Shown here: positions 5,259-5,384 of the stretch, one piece after another
Numbering within the stretch: the first letter of the stretch is position 1
Layout of the letters: each line of letters starts with the position of its first letter
Source of the DNA: Alphaproteobacteria bacterium
GTDB taxonomy: Bacteria > Pseudomonadota > Alphaproteobacteria > Rhizobiales > Rhizobiaceae
DNA length: 5,384 nt
Assembly: GCA_017308345.1 (NCBI GenBank)
Contig: JAFKFE010001124.1
Coordinates: 1-5,384, forward strand
Reading direction: 5' to 3'
Position numbers and translations under genes: made by a program
The notes under the pieces: generated by a model
The model's input: only the letters and a program-made list of their open reading frames with translations
What the model was told of the DNA's origin: nothing
Databases searched by the model: none

Positions 5259-5384
5259 AGCCCCGTAAGGATGCAGCACGGAAGGATGTGATTCAGATTC
5301 GTGCAGCAGCAGGGACGAAGGCTATGCTTCGCCATGCCGCAAGTCTGCGTGGGATGAGATTGTCGGAGTTCGTGCTGGACAGCG
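5255..5384 (+). CDS. DUF1778/TacA-type ribbon-helix-helix antitoxin (5' part; cut by window edge)
   Basis: The first 43 residues of a gene that leaves the window. A basic lead (MKPRKDAARKD) is followed by the short strand VIQIRA (12-17), a helix TKAMLRHAASLRG (21-33) and RLSEFVLDS (35-43). This order, and above all the helix ending before LSEFVLDS, is characteristic of DUF1778 antitoxins, which form a ribbon-helix-helix DNA-binding head and use the C-terminus to neutralise a GNAT acetyltransferase toxin (TacT type) that blocks translation by acetylating aminoacyl-tRNA. The toxin gene would be expected just downstream. AAGGGAG (5241-5247) lies about 7 bases before the ATG, which overlaps the regulator's TGA (ATGA), implying co-transcription and coupled translation. 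Base use is visibly less GC-rich than in the regulator (codons such as AGA, TTG, ATT and CTT), hinting at separate acquisition. Family assignment rests on a partial protein. Confidence 0.78.
   Translation, partial: MKPRKDAARKDVIQIRAAAGTKAMLRHAASLRGMRLSEFVLDS

Overview
The window looks like chromosome from a high-GC alphaproteobacterium, most likely a member of the Rhizobiales such as Mesorhizobium. This is inferred from the strong GC bias at third codon positions, the style of the proteins, and a layout typical of rhizobial sugar-uptake loci: substrate-binding protein, ATPase and permease with a divergent LacI-type regulator. No sequence search was possible.

Layout. On the minus strand, reading from the middle of the window to its left edge, there is a CUT2-type (ribose/xylose/galactose-like) sugar ABC importer operon. 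It has a periplasmic substrate-binding protein (3513 to 2551), a two-domain ATPase (2429 to 864), and a permease starting at 867 and running off the left edge. The permease start overlaps the ATPase stop as ATGA. The permease frame is broken by one amber codon at 313-315, but its homology continues in the same frame to the window edge. It is therefore a recent pseudogene, a strain-specific null allele or a sequencing error. A 9-bp inverted repeat lies between the binding-protein and ATPase genes.

A 629-bp region (3514-4142) separates this operon from a divergent plus-strand gene and holds no convincing long gene. It is unusually rich in structure: a 17-bp stem-loop at 3864-3907, two nested and alternative inverted repeats at 3929-3985 including a perfect 15-bp palindrome, a small GC hairpin at 3996-4010, three TATTAGT boxes, two plausible sigma70-like promoters facing the regulator, and a possible short leader reading frame whose stop overlaps the binding-protein start.

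On the plus strand, a LacI-family regulator (4143-5258) is the probable ligand-responsive controller of the transporter. Its stop codon overlaps (ATGA) the start of a gene cut by the right edge. The first 43 residues of that gene look like a DUF1778/TacA-type ribbon-helix-helix antitoxin, so a GNAT-type toxin gene would be expected just beyond the window.

How the parts work together (inference): the regulator senses a sugar and controls the divergent importer, whose substrate cannot be named from sequence. The main points of interest are the antitoxin gene apparently co-transcribed and translationally coupled to a sugar regulator, the amber codon in the only permease visible here, and the structured divergent region.
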